DNA of 64,000 nt, taken from positions 3,393,268 through 3,457,267 of the forward strand of contig NC_067132.1 in the NCBI RefSeq assembly GCF_021347895.1. The letters are read 5' to 3'. This document shows positions 53,201 to 60,368 of this stretch, one piece after another; position 1 is the first letter of the stretch; each line of letters opens with the position of its first letter. The position numbers and the translations under genes are program-made. Below the pieces are notes generated by a model. The model did no database searches and was not told where the DNA came from. It saw nothing but the letters and a program-made list of their open reading frames with translations. The stretch is from Acanthochromis polyacanthus (Eukaryota > Chordata > Actinopteri > Pomacentridae).

Positions 53201-53956
53201 GCTTTGAAAAAAAAAGTATTTAAAGTAGGTAAAGAGTTCAGCACATGAATGAACAGACCTCTATCAACAAACTGCAATCCCAGCAGTCACTGATCAAACC
53301 ACTGTTCACTGTCAGCTGTGGAGCTCCAGGTCCAAACTGGTTCCAAAGAGCAGTGGTGTTAGCTAAACTGGGATTCACTGTTTCCTCATTAAAACCATCT
53401 TAAAAGACTGACACAAGTAATCATAATCTGTTACATCAGTTTAAAATAGGTTGCTGAGCTGTTAACATTTACATTCACTTCACTATATACAGCAGTAAGT
53501 GAACAGGATGATAATGAGTTTATCAGCAGATGAAGGAACTGAAGGAACAACTGGAACAGATGTGGAAGGTGAAGGCCAAGGTGGTCCTGATGGTAACAGC
53601 AGCAACAGGGGATATGACTCCCAATCTGGAAGAGTACCTGGATCAGATTCCTGGTACAACATCTGAGGTCTCTGTGCAGAAGAGTTCAGTCATAGGAACA
53701 CCTAAGATTCTGCACAGAAGCCTCAAACTGCTAGGACTCTAGTAGAGGACCCAAGCAGAAGGTAGATGCACACCACCCCAATAAGTGGGGAATGAGAGGA
53801 AGTCTTTTTGCATTCTATATGTATCATTAAATATGGTTGTGTGCAATCAGATGTACTTTAAAACACACTAATTACCACACACTGAATGTTGTGTGTCCTG
53901 TATTGCAGCTGAAGGAGTCCTTTCGTCATTCTGTGAACACAGATTCATTAGATTAA
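22241..53956 (+). CDS. itprid1: ITPR-interacting-domain protein (ITPRID1/CCDC129-like), 9 exons
   Basis: Exons: 22241-22443, 23201-23511, 24615-24675, 26204-26316, 26747-29269, 45985-46112, 50595-50706, 51114-51401, 53909-53956 (TAA 53954-53956). All junctions are GT-AG and the phases agree, giving about 1,261 codons. The N-terminus carries the family signature DPEEVLFDLGFGCDEPDLS, IPTRFLNYQSQARGI and FRQLEVLQQVTFAF, the inositol-trisphosphate-receptor-interacting domain of KRAP (ITPRID2), TESPA1 and ITPRID1. The C-terminus has the shared coiled-coil module (LEEMMSSLQHF..., LNELAHQYDDSLK, KMHRLLDEQSLLCSQLR) and ends RHSVNTDSLD. The RRRRVGNLFRRASKK segment favours ITPRID1 over its paralogues. 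Such proteins anchor IP3 receptors to the actin cytoskeleton or signalling complexes. The start codon lies in an unrecognised upstream exon. Introns 5 and 6 are packed with inverted repeats. Confidence 0.78.
23201..23511 (+). CDS. itprid1: itprid1-like exon (ITPR-interacting domain, part 2)
   Basis: The acceptor TCTCAACCAG follows a long T-rich tract. The exon opens NRFRQLEVLQQVTFAFSCLV and contains the basic RRRRVGNLFRRASKKS segment, then a Ser/Gln-rich stretch, ending EVEE before GTAAGT (phase 0). Confidence 0.8.
23690..23990. repeat. Tc1/mariner end fragment in intron 2
   Basis: It ends with GGGGTGAATACTTATGATAGGCACTGTA, the 'gaatactt-t-ataggcactgta' terminus common to a fish Tc1-type family, whose opposite end appears at 60369-60560. 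The rest of intron 2 (23512-24614) has nothing recognised. Confidence 0.45.
24615..24675 (+). CDS. itprid1: itprid1-like small exon
   Basis: A 61-nt exon: acceptor TGATTCTAG, reading IHSFGENSVKGSYIGSTGNL plus one base, donor GTTGGT (a weak, non-consensus +3 base). With the end of the previous exon it gives EVEE-IHSF, matching the 'EMEEIQSF' motif of family members. Confidence 0.65.
24676..26203 (+). other. intron 3 of itprid1-like gene
   Basis: 1.5 kb. Short open frames (for instance around 25030-25180 and 25436-25740) have no recognised domain. No RNA or clear mobile element is seen. Confidence 0.4.
26204..26316 (+). CDS. itprid1: itprid1-like exon 4
   Basis: A 113-nt exon after GAGCAG. 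With the phase-1 base of the previous exon it reads VQSLIRTNSYQADTRGFPEE and ends SPGSDLIK before GTTTCC. The 'LIRTNS-Q-D--GF-EE' motif is conserved in this family. Confidence 0.7.
26747..29269 (+). CDS. itprid1: itprid1-like large Ser/Pro-rich exon
   Basis: The exon is 2,523 nt (841 codons), phase 0 at both ends, acceptor TTTCATTGCAG and donor CCT|GTGAGT. It encodes a long, probably disordered region rich in Ser, Pro, Thr and Leu, acidic patches near the middle (EEESERHTC, NVDMDAFFQQLDTEGQVFW), and a cysteine cluster at the end (CCCSCDHRCEVC). The hydrophobic stretch encoded just before 26747 is intron read-through and not a signal peptide. Confidence 0.8.
29270..30065 (+). other. start of intron 5, unassigned
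   Basis: AT-rich sequence with only short open frames; no element recognised before the mariner end at 30066. Confidence 0.4.
30066..30175 (+). repeat. Tc1/mariner terminal fragment
   Basis: The text TTGATCAGGCAGAACATTATGACCACTGACAGGTAAAGTGAA (with small changes) is the terminus of a common fish Tc1/mariner family. Only about 110 bp remain. Confidence 0.55.
30385..30645 (-). mobile_element. LINE fragment (endonuclease/RT linker region)
   Basis: The segment around GATGTGCTGGATGTCCTGCCACATTTGCC...CTGGCTCTAGCAGCACGATGTAGAGCCCTGCTACCAGACCTGAA matches a frequent fish LINE region in the minus orientation. It is short and broken. Confidence 0.45.
30708..31269. mobile_element. 562-bp MITE with 9-bp TSD AAATTTGAG
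   Basis: Termini TAGCCTAGCCATGCTAGA and (inverted) TAGCCTAGCTGTGCTAGG; AAATTTGAG is repeated exactly at 30699-30707 and 31270-31278. The 5' end (TAGACAACCCACGGCAACG... to CTGCCAGGGT) is duplicated inside the element at about 30908-30958. No ORF. The 9-bp duplication would fit a Mutator-like (MULE) transposase, but this is inference. Confidence 0.75.
31489..32514. mobile_element. 1.03-kb non-autonomous element with 9-bp TSD TTAACTGAA
   Basis: Inverted termini GGTAGTGTCTACAGATACGG and GGTTGATGCTACAGGTACGG (right end inverted), the latter continuing ACCCGTACCCG. TTAACTGAA lies at 31480-31488 and 32515-32523. The left subterminal part contains repeated AAATATTAATGAG blocks (31557-31650). No convincing transposase frame. 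Confidence 0.75.
32524..34154 (+). other. intron 5, unassigned
   Basis: No gene or element recognised; several short open frames without domains. Confidence 0.4.
34200..34320. promoter_or_regulatory. promoter-like terminal region of the foldback
   Basis: Within 120 bp: a CCAAT box (34202), a CRE-like CACGTCA (34217-34223), a CCCCGCCCCC GC box (34240-34249), and a 26-bp direct repeat (34255-34280, 34287-34312) each containing an ETS-like GGAAGT and an E-box CACGTG. The same set occurs inverted at the right end (about 44281-44400). TATAAA occurs at 34170-34175. Confidence 0.5.
34422..34460. repeat. (CCCCCT)n homopurine-homopyrimidine tract
   Basis: Repeated CCCCCTC units; the inverted copy is at about 44142-44180. 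Could form a triplex or quadruplex. Confidence 0.75.
34862..35045. repeat. 45-bp tandem repeat, left arm
   Basis: About four perfect units plus diverged ones. A unit starts CAATTTAACTGTTTGAAATA and ends CAGAAAATAAAACTTTAG. The unit length is a multiple of three and lacks stops on the minus strand, giving a spurious repeating open frame (KFYFLIGIFQTVKLL). The right arm has one more unit (43505-43740). Confidence 0.85.
35180..35900. repeat. arm-specific insertion with G28 homopolymer
   Basis: Present only in the left arm. It starts after GACTGTTTAACCC, contains a run of 28 G (35202-35229), and ends in a second copy of nearby arm sequence: 35752-35870 repeats 34510-34620, and 35895-35995 repeats 35085-35185. 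It therefore looks like a partial internal duplication that brought in about 500 bp of unrelated AT-rich sequence. Confidence 0.7.
36531..36935 (+). CDS. hypothetical 134-codon ORF in the left arm
   Basis: Identical in translation to the minus-strand frame at 42836-42432 in the right arm. Residues are mixed, with hydrophobic segments and no recognised domain, signal peptide or metal-binding motif. In an AT-rich arm such a length could occur by chance, and since the arms are near-identical the second copy is not independent evidence. Kept only as a candidate. Confidence 0.2.
   Translation: MTVFTRKIGSMQESTKLSEKERIYQFFIFMLSQMNVMSLQSLYLCFTFDIFDYNKEQTQNLTRLNRNFEPNLLLMCNLEFCKSLHVASHHCWKLLQCFSISTRHMPLPRIEGNNEMGILTAKYFSLLDTISIKK
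38410..38930 (+). mobile_element. 5' fragment of a Tc1 transposon, left arm
   Basis: Starts with the Tc1 terminus CACTGCTCAAAAAAATTAAA and covers the transposase N-terminus (38639-38851: helix-turn-helix region with PTEVPQTVQLLQD and ARRFALSPSTFSSAWRRF). It is the inverted copy of 40437-40957 and stops abruptly at the arm-loop boundary. Confidence 0.85.
38931..39383. other. unique part of the foldback loop
   Basis: The only non-transposon part of the loop. A 96-codon open frame (39073-39363, plus strand) has no recognised domain. It might be the last remnant of the element's own coding region, but I cannot show this. Confidence 0.35.
39384..40957 (-). mobile_element. full-length Tc1-like transposon in the foldback
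   Basis: 1,574 bp with inverted ends (CTCTGCTCAAAAAAATTAAA / right end inverted CACTGCTCAAAAAAATTAAA) and TA at both flanks (39382-39383 and 40958-40959). The transposase gene is on the minus strand. Its 5' half lies within the right arm and is repeated in the left arm, so the Tc1 insertion preceded the inverted duplication or its latest homogenisation. Confidence 0.85.
39641..40665 (-). pseudogene. Tc1 transposase, inactivated
   Basis: From Met at 40665: PTEVPQTVQLLQD and RRFALSPSTFSSAWRRF (paired-type DNA-binding region), an in-frame TAG after QETDS (40516-40518), then VNVSDQTIRKRCNESGLRAQ, LFTDESRF (first catalytic Asp), GGGSVMVWGGIS, and after a frameshift near 39995 LVVHDDAWPH (second Asp) and SPDLNPIELLWN (Glu of the DD34E triad). 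It ends QAHGGHTNY. All three catalytic residues survive but the frame is broken twice. Confidence 0.85.
40437..44440 (-). repeat. right arm of the giant foldback
   Basis: Inverted copy of 34161-38930 without the 35180-35900 insertion and with an extra 45-bp repeat unit. By eye, identity is very high across compared blocks (for example 41000-42300 against 37000-38400), with isolated substitutions at the arm-loop edge. Confidence 0.85.
43505..43740. repeat. 45-bp tandem repeat, right arm
   Basis: Five near-perfect 45-bp units, one more than in the left arm, showing that the two arms are not a pure copy of each other. Confidence 0.85.
44447..45984 (+). other. end of intron 5, with a diverged direct repeat
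   Basis: Two related blocks about 310 bp apart (about 44622-44760 and 44930-45075) share 'GTGGTTCATCA-GTG', 'CCAAGAGTTTGTC-GAAGTT' and 'GTGGCAG-T-AAG-CTTTCTCTT' text. No coding content recognised. The acceptor of exon 6 is at 45984. Confidence 0.5.
45985..46112 (+). CDS. itprid1: itprid1-like exon 6 (coiled coil 1)
   Basis: A 128-nt exon, acceptor TTCTCCACAG, reading YSLDELEEMMSSLQHFRSVL and then NMELQLFEDQAAVYSALSDKD, donor AG|GTATCA, phase 2. It matches the 'SLDDMQEM--SLQ---KSVE-MENQL---QAAVY' segment of ITPRID2. An alternating hydrophobic pattern indicates a coiled coil. Confidence 0.8.
46360..46855. mobile_element. palindromic MITE, copy 2 (7-bp TSD AGAGTTT)
   Basis: Ends CAACACGGTCTCACAGG and CCGTGAGACCGGGCTG; AGAGTTT at 46353-46359 and 46856-46862. 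Same family as 16992-17540 (shared GATTCGTGAAACTGTCACGT, CACCAACACGAT-TCGTCATG, ATCACATCTGAAAGTGGTTT). The centre holds nested GC-rich inverted repeats around GGCCGGATGCCTGGCGGCCG and a repeated GCCGATGGACAGCTTAGATC block. Confidence 0.85.
47088..47275. repeat. subterminal repeat array, left arm
   Basis: About ten copies of an 18-20-bp unit built on AACGATCTGCAAA / AACGATTTCCAAA. The motif also occurs at the very terminus (46911). The right arm has about seven (48735-48870). Such arrays are usually transposase-binding sites. Confidence 0.75.
47639..47789 (+). pseudogene. zinc-ribbon exon, left arm (nonsense)
   Basis: After TTTTCTTTTGCAG the exon reads MYCPFCGSVL and FCCACGKNITF, then TAA (a T-to-A change relative to the right arm). 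It ends ACCAGTGCAG before GTAAAC. Confidence 0.6.
47900..48027 (+). pseudogene. exon-like frame in the loop
   Basis: After CTGGTTCAG the frame, in phase with the zinc-ribbon exon, reads DEPFTVQKYKDAIGKAYQRI and MLYICTAENFE to a stop at 48025-48027. It is probably a fragment of the parent transposon's protein. I half-recognise similar text from fish HECT/G2E3-like transposon-derived proteins, but cannot confirm it. Confidence 0.4.
48218..48368 (-). CDS. zinc-ribbon exon, right arm (open)
   Basis: 50 codons plus one base: MYCPFCGSVLGASDAFCCAC has two C-x2-C pairs (CPFC, CCAC) as in zinc ribbons, then KNITFLKHVKVETPATDAQ and an acidic/Ser end. Acceptor TTTTGCAG, donor GTAAAC. Nonfunctional alone, since its downstream exon would have to come from the loop on the opposite strand. 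Confidence 0.5.
49226..49321. repeat. (TG)n(AG)n compound microsatellite
   Basis: About 30 bp of TG followed by about 65 bp of AG. Confidence 0.9.
49450..50175 (-). mobile_element. LINE RT-region fragment
   Basis: Minus-strand remnants of a fish LINE: segments near 49840-49960 (CTGTACAGTCACTCATCACTG, GTGTTATCTGCAGACTTTAC) and 50020-50060 (GCTACTGGGCGATAATCATTT) match well-known reverse-transcriptase regions of such elements. Broken by many stops. Confidence 0.45.
50227..50592. repeat. 'GGTGGGGAC' fish repeat bounded by (TG)n tracts
   Basis: A (TG)n tract at 50227-50288, then three GGTGGGGAC blocks and their inverse (GTCCCCAC), a telomere-like AGGGTTAGGG run at 50453-50512, and a second (TG)n at 50566-50592 that ends in the splice acceptor of exon 7. 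Confidence 0.7.
50595..50706 (+). CDS. itprid1: itprid1-like exon 7 (coiled coil 2)
   Basis: The acceptor is GTGTGTGTAG directly at the end of a TG microsatellite. The exon reads (D-R)EKLQDIQELRRAVKQQAGEL and LRLNELAHQYDDSLKL, donor GTAACT, phase 0. It matches the 'DIRDLQNLRQAV---V-ELE-QLNDLAHHYDDSLKM' segment of ITPRID2. Confidence 0.8.
51114..51401 (+). CDS. itprid1: itprid1-like exon 8
   Basis: Acceptor TTTCCGAGTAG. Reads KMHRLLDEQSLLCSQLRVFL, PGTVSSSLSPASNRTVATQC and ends KADKLNIVGFLQR before GTAAGA; 288 nt, phase 0. 'MHRLLDEQSLLCSQLR' and 'KADKLNIVGFLQR' are family-conserved. Confidence 0.8.
52540..52960 (+). mobile_element. possible LTR-retrotransposon terminal fragment
   Basis: The sequence has promoter-like CTATAAAACCCCAGC (52630-52644) followed by a Cys/Ser-rich stretch typical of fish LTR R-U5 regions (CTGGTTTCCTGCC, TTCTGGATATTTC, CCCCGGCCTCAGTCTGAC). 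No flanking direct repeat or polypurine tract was found. Confidence 0.35.
53530..53742 (+). pseudogene. LINE ORF C-terminal remnant
   Basis: MKELKEQLEQMWKVKAKVVL, then IPGTTSEVSVQKSSV, GTPKILHRSLKLLGL and a stop. This is the familiar C-terminal end of a fish non-LTR retrotransposon polyprotein ('IPGTTSEISVQKSAVLGTAKILRRTLKLPGL'-type). It is not part of the host gene: exons 8 and 9 join in phase 0 without it. Confidence 0.6.
53909..53956 (+). CDS. itprid1: itprid1-like terminal coding exon
   Basis: Acceptor TGTATTGCAG; reads LKESFRHSVNTDSLD and TAA (53954-53956). Joined to the previous exon it gives GFLQR-LKESFRHSVNTDSL, the conserved C-terminus of this family. Confidence 0.8.
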   Translation: MKESFRHSVNTDSLD

Positions 53957-55379
53957 GAGGTAAGTTTTCAGTGACTCTACTGCTAGAAGTAACACACAAC
54001 AATAACCCTAAAAACACTGTTTCAATAAGTAATCTCACATCATAAGTTACGTATCATTGTGCTGTTTATTGTTCTAGTCATATTCATTTGGATTACTCAC
54101 TAATTAAAAACAAAGTAAAGTCATAACCATGAAACAAATTAAAGGGAGAACATTTAATGGGTTACGTCCAGAATCAGAGTCAGAACAGTTTCAACTAAAA
54201 GATTTTCAGAAAGTCAGAAGATGCAGATGATCGCTTCATTCACGTTCACCTCGTAAACAGGGAAGTGGTGCACAAGATGTGAACAGTCATGATTCTACGA
54301 CCACAAGCTGAACTTATTCTAGTCAATTACTCTGCATTACGGTTGTGTGATCCATGATATACACCTATGAGGGCATTTCTATTAAAAGCATGATTATTAT
54401 TTCATTATCTGTCTTCACAGCTGATATAAAATCTTTCTGCAACCAACAGATTTAGACCTCTATCGCACTGCATTTTGAATTAAGCCGTTCTCAGAGCTGC
54501 AACCAAATTACGAATGCATAAGGTTTAAAATTGGATGAAATGCCATGAAACTCCACATAGTTGACACCAACATAAGATGTGCCAGTGTTACAACTAAAAA
54601 TTATTTATGTCTCAAGTAAGTCTGTGTGTTTGGGTAATTTGCTTGTGCATCATGCTTTATTGTATTTTGGATTTGGGCTTGCCTTTTTTTTGTATTTCAT
54701 TTTGATATAATCCTGTTTTTCAGGTGTCAGGGTTGCTGCGTGAAACTGCCTCTGACCAGCAACAACCTGAAGCTTCCTTCAGTCTTTGATTCATTCAAAG
54801 CCTTATGATGTTAAATTTCATATTTTAAAAATATTTCTTTAACGTTTATGTAACCAGGAAGTCCCTTGAGATTACAATCTTTTTTCGAGGGAGACCAAGA
54901 AAACACACTCTCCAACGTAGTGAACTACAGGCTTGATGATGTTAAGTTGTTGATGAACTTGAAGATGTTGATGTTGCAGCTAACGGGCACCAGCAGTCAA
55001 CAACACTGCCTTGGAGTTGGCTGTTACACTGTAGTCTTTGTCAACCACAATCTTGTGTGTCTTGAGGAAGAGTGAGTCGTGCTGCAGGTCTATGGTCTTA
55101 CCCTTCAGAGATGGTGTCCTCCAGCTCCACCAACCCATGAAGAAGAACCATCTGAAGAAACCAACAGGAGCAGAAGAACCGAGACAACGGCAGGAAGTCG
55201 TGGAGCAACCATCGTCAGAAGACTTTAGCTTCCGACTCACAAACAGCATTTGTTCTTCCAGCGTGCAGGGATGTCCAGCACAGTTCCCACAGCTACAACA
55301 GAGAGCAGCTTTAATGGTTGTAACTCTGGCTACATGCAGCTGGAAACACCCAAAACACCACAGATTGAACCGCAGCAGC
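53957..55379 (+). other. 3' flank of itprid1-like gene, unassigned
   Basis: The 3' UTR must begin here but no clear polyadenylation site is identified. A block at about 54850-54900 (CCCTTGAGATTACAATCTTTTTTCGAGGGAGACC) resembles a dispersed fish repeat; 54900-55380 has open frames on both strands without recognised domains. Confidence 0.35.
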
Positions 55380-55500
55380 TGAAATCAAATCAAATCAAAC
55401 TTTATTTATAGAGCACTTTTTCATGCAATTAAAATGCAGCACAAAGTGCTATACATGTTAAAAACAGTCCCCTCCCCCCGCCCCATCTCCAACCCCAACA

Positions 55501-55508
55501 CATACACA

Positions 55509-55557
<49 letters not shown>

Positions 55558-55562
55558 ACACA
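55501..55562. repeat. (CA)n microsatellite in the LINE 3' UTR
   Basis: About 60 bp of CA with a few T or G interruptions. Confidence 0.85.
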
Positions 55563-56044
55563 GATGAAGTAATCTTAAAAGCGCGTGGCTGAGTACAGAG
55601 GAGCCAGGTCAGTAACCGTAGGGGGCCGACTACACGGGGCGCCGCCCACAGCACAGGGCCAGATGCCTCCGCCCGGACATGCCCCGCCACAAGGACAGTG
55701 AGGGGCCCACACAGCAAAACAGTCTGTAGACCCCTGCTTGGTCAAGAAGATGCCAGCCACAAGACGGAGACATCCCAACCAGGGCCAATTGCAGCCCCCA
55801 GTGCAGCCGGCCCCCACTGAGGAAACACTGGAGATATGGAATAAAAACATAAAACTACAAAGTCTAAGAACATAAAACTTAATAAATAACTAAAGTTAAA
55901 TAAAATATGAAATAAAATATAAAGTAAAGTACTAACAAGTGGCTAAAATATGATTTAAAAGTAATAAAATAAAAATAAGTAAAGAGAGGGCTACGATTCA
56001 TAAATAAATAAAATTAAATTAAAAATATTAATAAAAATAAGACA

Positions 56045-58837
56045 TTAGTTAAAAGCCAAATTAAATAGGCGGGTCTTGAGCCTACTTCTAAAAATATGAA
56101 CATTCTCTGCGGCCCTCAGGTCCTCTGGCAGGCTGTTCCACAGACGGGGGCCATAGTGCTGGAAAGATGCCTCACCGTAAGTCCGTGTTCTAGCTTTGGG
56201 AACCATTAAGAGGCCGCTGCCAGAGGACCTCAGGGTCCGCAAGGGCTCATATGATAAAAGCAATTCTGAGAGATAAGAAGGTCCAAGACCCCTAAGACAT
56301 TTAAAAACCATTAAAAGGACCTTGAAATCAATCCTAAAGCACACAGGGAGCCAATGCAGTGATTTTAAAACCAGTGTAATATGTGCCCGCCTTCTGGTCT
56401 TCGTCAGCACACGTGCCGCGGAGTTCTGTAGCAGTTGTAAACTTGAAATGTTTCTTTTTGGAAGACCAGAAAGCAGGGCGTTACAATAGTCAATACGACT
56501 GGAGATAAAAGCATGCATCAGCGTCTCTGTGTTTGCCCGGGAGAGAAAGGGGCGGACTCTGGCGATGTTCTTTAAATGATAAAACCCTGTTTTCGTTACG
56601 TTTTTAATATGTGGAATAAAGTTGAGTTCAGAGTCAAAAATGACGCCCAGATTCTTCACCTGATTGGATGGAATTAAAGACAGGGTTTGGAGTTTTGATA
56701 AAAGTTTCTCTCCCTGAGCCTTAGGATCAATAATTAAAACCTCAGTCTTGCCCTGGTTGAGCTGTAGGAAATTTTCTGCCATCCAGGATTTGATGTCTAA
56801 AATACAGTTAAAAAGGGCATCAATCGGCCCTGTGTCATCAGGAGACATGGAGATGTACAGCTGTGTATCATCAGCGTAGCTGTGGAATGTGACACCATGC
56901 CTCCTGATGACGTCTCCCAATGGAAGCATATATAGGTTAAAAAGTATGGGGCCTAAAATTGAGCCTTGGGGAACACCACATTTTATTTCATGGATCCCTG
57001 AAGAGCATGTGTCCAGACTTACAAGGAATTTTTGATCTGTGAGATAAGAACTGAACCATTGAAAGGCAGTACCAGAGAGGCCTACTAGGTGTCTTAGTCT
57101 ATTTAAAAGAATCATGTGATCTACTGTATCAAAAGCAGCACTTAGATCCAGCAGCACAAGGACTGTAAGCTTGTGTGAGTCCAAGTTGGACCTAAAATCA
57201 TTAACAATTTTCAGTAGTGCAGTCTCAGTACTGTGGTTCGTCCTAAATCCAGATTGAAATTTCTCAATAATAGAATGGTGATTTAAAAAATCGCTCAACT
57301 GAATAAAAACAAGTTTTTCTAAAATTTTGCTTAAAAATGGTAAGTTGGACACTGGCCTGTAGGTATTAAGAACATTAGGATCCAAATTGTTCTTCTTCAG
57401 AAGGGGTCTCACTACTGCTGTTTTAAGAGCAGCAGGGAAAGAGCCCGTCTGAAGGGAACAATTCACTATATTTAAAAGCTCGACTTCAAGGAATCCATAA
57501 AATGTTTTAAAAAGTGATGTGGGAATTGGGTCTAAAAGGCAGGTTGTTGGTTTTACTTGGGAGAAAACTCTACCAAGCATCTCAGCATCAACCAGTGCAA
57601 AACTGTCCAGTGTTTCCTCAGGTAAAAACAAGCTTTCTACTGTATTAGAAACAGTATTCTGATTAGATAAAATAGAGGATCTTATAAAATCAATTTTACC
57701 CCTGAAGTGGTCTGCAAAGGCTTCACAAAGAGAGTCCGAGGGAGTGATTTGGTGTCTGTTAAAATCTGGGTTGATTAAAAGATCAATGGTGTTGAAGAGG
57801 ATTTTAGGGTTATTTTTTTGAGCAGTAATTATGTTAGTAAAGTACGTTGTTCTTGCGTGCCTGAGAGCACTGTTGTACATTTTTAGTTGCTCACGGTATA
57901 TCTGATAGTGAACTGTTATCTTATTTTTTCTCCATCTCCATTCAGCTACTCTGCAATTTCTTTTCAATCTTCTGATGTCTTCGTTTTTCCACGGGGGTGA
58001 GCGCTTAGGCAACACTTTCTTTGTGGTCAGTGGAGCAACAAGATCAATAGTTTTTTCTAATTTATTAATAAAATGTTCAACGATAAAATCACAGGATGCA
58101 GGTGAAGGAGCTGGAGGATGCTTATCCAAGGTTTCGATAAAATTTGCAGCTACTTCTGAAGTAAAATAGCGTTTCCTGACAGTTCGCACCGAGGTCTCCC
58201 ATTGAATAAAACTGGTGATATTAAAAAACACACAGTAATGGTCCAACACAGCCAAGTCAACAACAGAGGACACACTGGCTGACAGGCCATAGCTGAGGAC
58301 TAAAACGAGTGTGTGTCCTCCTTTGTGACTTGGCTGTGTGACATGCTGATTAAAATCCAAGCAACTCAGTAAATTTAAAAACTGTTTTGCCATAGAATCA
58401 GATGGATTGTCTATGTGTATGTTAAAATCACCAGATATAATGATAAAATTGTAAGTGGCATGGATAATAGATAAAAATTCAGAAAATTCACTGATAAAAA
58501 CAGAATCTTATTTTGGAGGTCTGTAAACAGTGATACAAAGAATTGACGGGCTGTTAAAAACAATAGCATGGTGCTCAAAGGTGGTGTACTGATCAAATTT
58601 AATTTCTTTTGGCTTTAGTGAATTATTAACTATTGATGCAGTACCACCACCTTTCCTGCCACTTCTCAGGGAGAATGTAAAGTTAAAATTTGATGGGGAG
58701 GCCTCAGTGAGAATAATTGGCGCATCTGTACCCAGCCACGTTTCGGTTAAAAACAAGCAGCCTACCTTGTTGTCTAAAATCAGGCCGTGGATAATAAAAG
58801 ATTAGTTTAAAAGGGAGCGAATGTTTAAAAGTGCCAT
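56045..58837 (-). pseudogene. L2-type LINE ORF2 (endonuclease-reverse transcriptase)
   Basis: From MALLNIRSLLN (58837) the frame meets TAA at 58802-58804 (98 codons before the second stop), continues LILDNKVGCLFLTETWLGTD and KGGGTASIVNN, meets TAA at 58508-58510 after VYRPPK, continues IIISGDFNIHID (endonuclease), and is then open for 782 codons from Met at 58393. Reverse-transcriptase motifs in that part: LLDLSAAFDTVDH near residue 415, GVPQGSILGP, YADD near residue 505 (about 56879-56868). Both stops are in the same frame and look like single substitutions. Confidence 0.85.
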
Positions 58838-59064
58838 GTTGATGGTGACAGGTGACTTACAGACTGTATGGGTGGACGGTTGATGTTTTGGGAAAGGTCT
58901 GAGGTTATTTAAATTCACAGAGTGAACATGGTGGGGTCTGGTTATGAGAATTGAGTGATGATAACAGGAATTGATGAATGGGTTGTGAAAACAGGGGGCC
59001 CAAGTCCAGTATTGTGTGTGTCAAAGGTGGAACTAAAAACATAGGAAGTGGGACCTGGGGGACA

Positions 59065-59620
59065 TCATTCAGTGGGGGACTGGTCAGCCAAAGCATGTTT
59101 GAGGTGATGGGAGGAGAGTGTGGGTTTAGTGTGTTGTGCTCCATATGCAAGGTTGGCTGACAGTAGGCGAGCCCCGGCTCTGTTCAGGTGGAGACCGTCT
59201 GAAGTAAAAAGATGTCTCCTCTCCCAAAAAGCATCAGAATTGTCAACAAAGCCAACATTGTGGTAGCTGTATGCTGAGGAGAGCCAGGTGTTCAAACTGA
59301 GCAGCCTGCTGAAGCGGCCAATGCCCCTGCCACAGGTGGGGGTGGGGCCGGAGATAATGACCCTCAGCTGGTGCTGTAAGAGTTTGTTAAAAAGCTGCGT
59401 GAAGTCACGCTTTAAAAGCTCAGACTGTTGTCTGGGGGTGTCGTTGGTGCCCACATGTATGATGATCCTGTTTACCTGTGGGTGAGAGCTCAGGACGGCT
59501 GGGATTTTCTCAGTAATGTCAGAGACTGTGGCGCCAGGAAAACACAGGGTGAACGCCCCCCTCAGACGGACGTTTCTGACGAGGGAATCCCCGATGACGA
59601 GCGATCATATATCCAGCCAA
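59065..59620 (-). pseudogene. L2-type LINE ORF1, SGNH esterase domain
   Basis: Reads VIGDSLVRNVRLRGAFTLCF (GDS nucleophile block), IIIHVGTNDTPRQQSELL (G-x-N-D block) and HLFTSDGLHLNRAGARLLSA (D-x-x-H block), the three landmarks of the esterase found in ORF1 of many CR1/L2 LINEs. A TGA lies just upstream of the GDS block, so the N-terminal part is lost or out of frame. Confidence 0.75.
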
Positions 59621-59949
59621 AGCCTCAACGTCGCAGCTGCTCACAGCCAGCAGCTGGACACAGCTGGTCATAGACCATCCAAAATAAGCAATGAGCAACA
59701 ATGCATCACGTCAATCTCTCCTTTTTGTGGTGTCTGCAGAGTCTTTCCTTAAGCTGACAGTTTAAGTGCAGTTACAAATATTGTCAAATCACACAGAGAA
59801 GTGACAGGGGGAGAAGTAAAACACCTTTGAACAACCACCTTCCTTAACTAGAAACCCACCATGTTTTGCTATATTTTTTCACATCTGCTTTTGTGTGACA
59901 GCATACAAGGCCTGTCAGCAGTGCAACAAATAAAACCTAAAACACTAGC

Positions 59950-60352
59950 ATTTATTCCTTAAGCAGTGCCTTCAGCAACAGACTGTTACACCGTAAGTGT
60001 AGGCAGGAGCATTTCCACAGGTCCTTTATTCCAACGTCAGTCAGACTGTGCAGTGCCGCCTTATAAACTGCACTGGTCTACCTCTGTCACTGCTGCACTT
60101 CATCCTCTTACATACGCTTTCCAATTATGTGCAATAACTGTTACAACCTCATCCTCCTGTATATAGTCTTCATCAAAAAAGCCATCTTCTGTGTATTATG
60201 TTCTCTGCAAGTTTGCACTGTGTGTTTTCTGATTTACTCTTGCACTGCCTTCATACTTTTTCTTTTGGAGCTGCTGCACCGGTGAAATTTCCCCACTGTG
60301 GGATCAATATAAACTATCTTATCTTATCTTGTCTTGTCTTGTCTTGTCTGAA
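59950..60352 (+). mobile_element. LINE 3' end with (ATCTT/GTCTT)n tail
   Basis: Typical fish LINE 3' region (CTGCACCGGTGAAATTTCCCC, ACTGTGGGATCAATA) followed by repeats of ATCTT and GTCTT at 60317-60350. Opposite in orientation to the neighbouring L2 element. Confidence 0.6.
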
Positions 60353-60368
60353 ATGACGTAGAATGCAG

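Larger units (their letters stand above)
51402..53908 (+). other. intron 8 of itprid1-like gene with repeat fragments
   Basis: Contains a short transposon end (51630-51660, 'ACTCACCAGCCACTTTCTTAAGTAC'), an LTR-like stretch (see 52540-52960) and a LINE C-terminal remnant (53529-53742). The rest is unassigned. Confidence 0.45.
55380..59700 (-). mobile_element. L2/CR1-type LINE with esterase ORF1
   Basis: Minus strand. ORF1 (about 59620-59065) has SGNH-esterase motifs, ORF2 (58837-56045) endonuclease and reverse transcriptase, and the 3' end finishes in GATTTGATTTGATTT (55382-55400 inverted), the short tandem tail typical of L2-like elements. A (CA)n tract lies in the 3' UTR (55501-55562). ORF2 has two in-frame stops, so the copy is inactive but otherwise young-looking. 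Confidence 0.85.

Noticed and set aside
53530..53742. Extra itprid1 exon
   Set aside because: The peptide matches a LINE C-terminus and ends in a stop, while exons 8 and 9 join in phase without it and recreate the conserved GFLQRLKESFRHSVN text.
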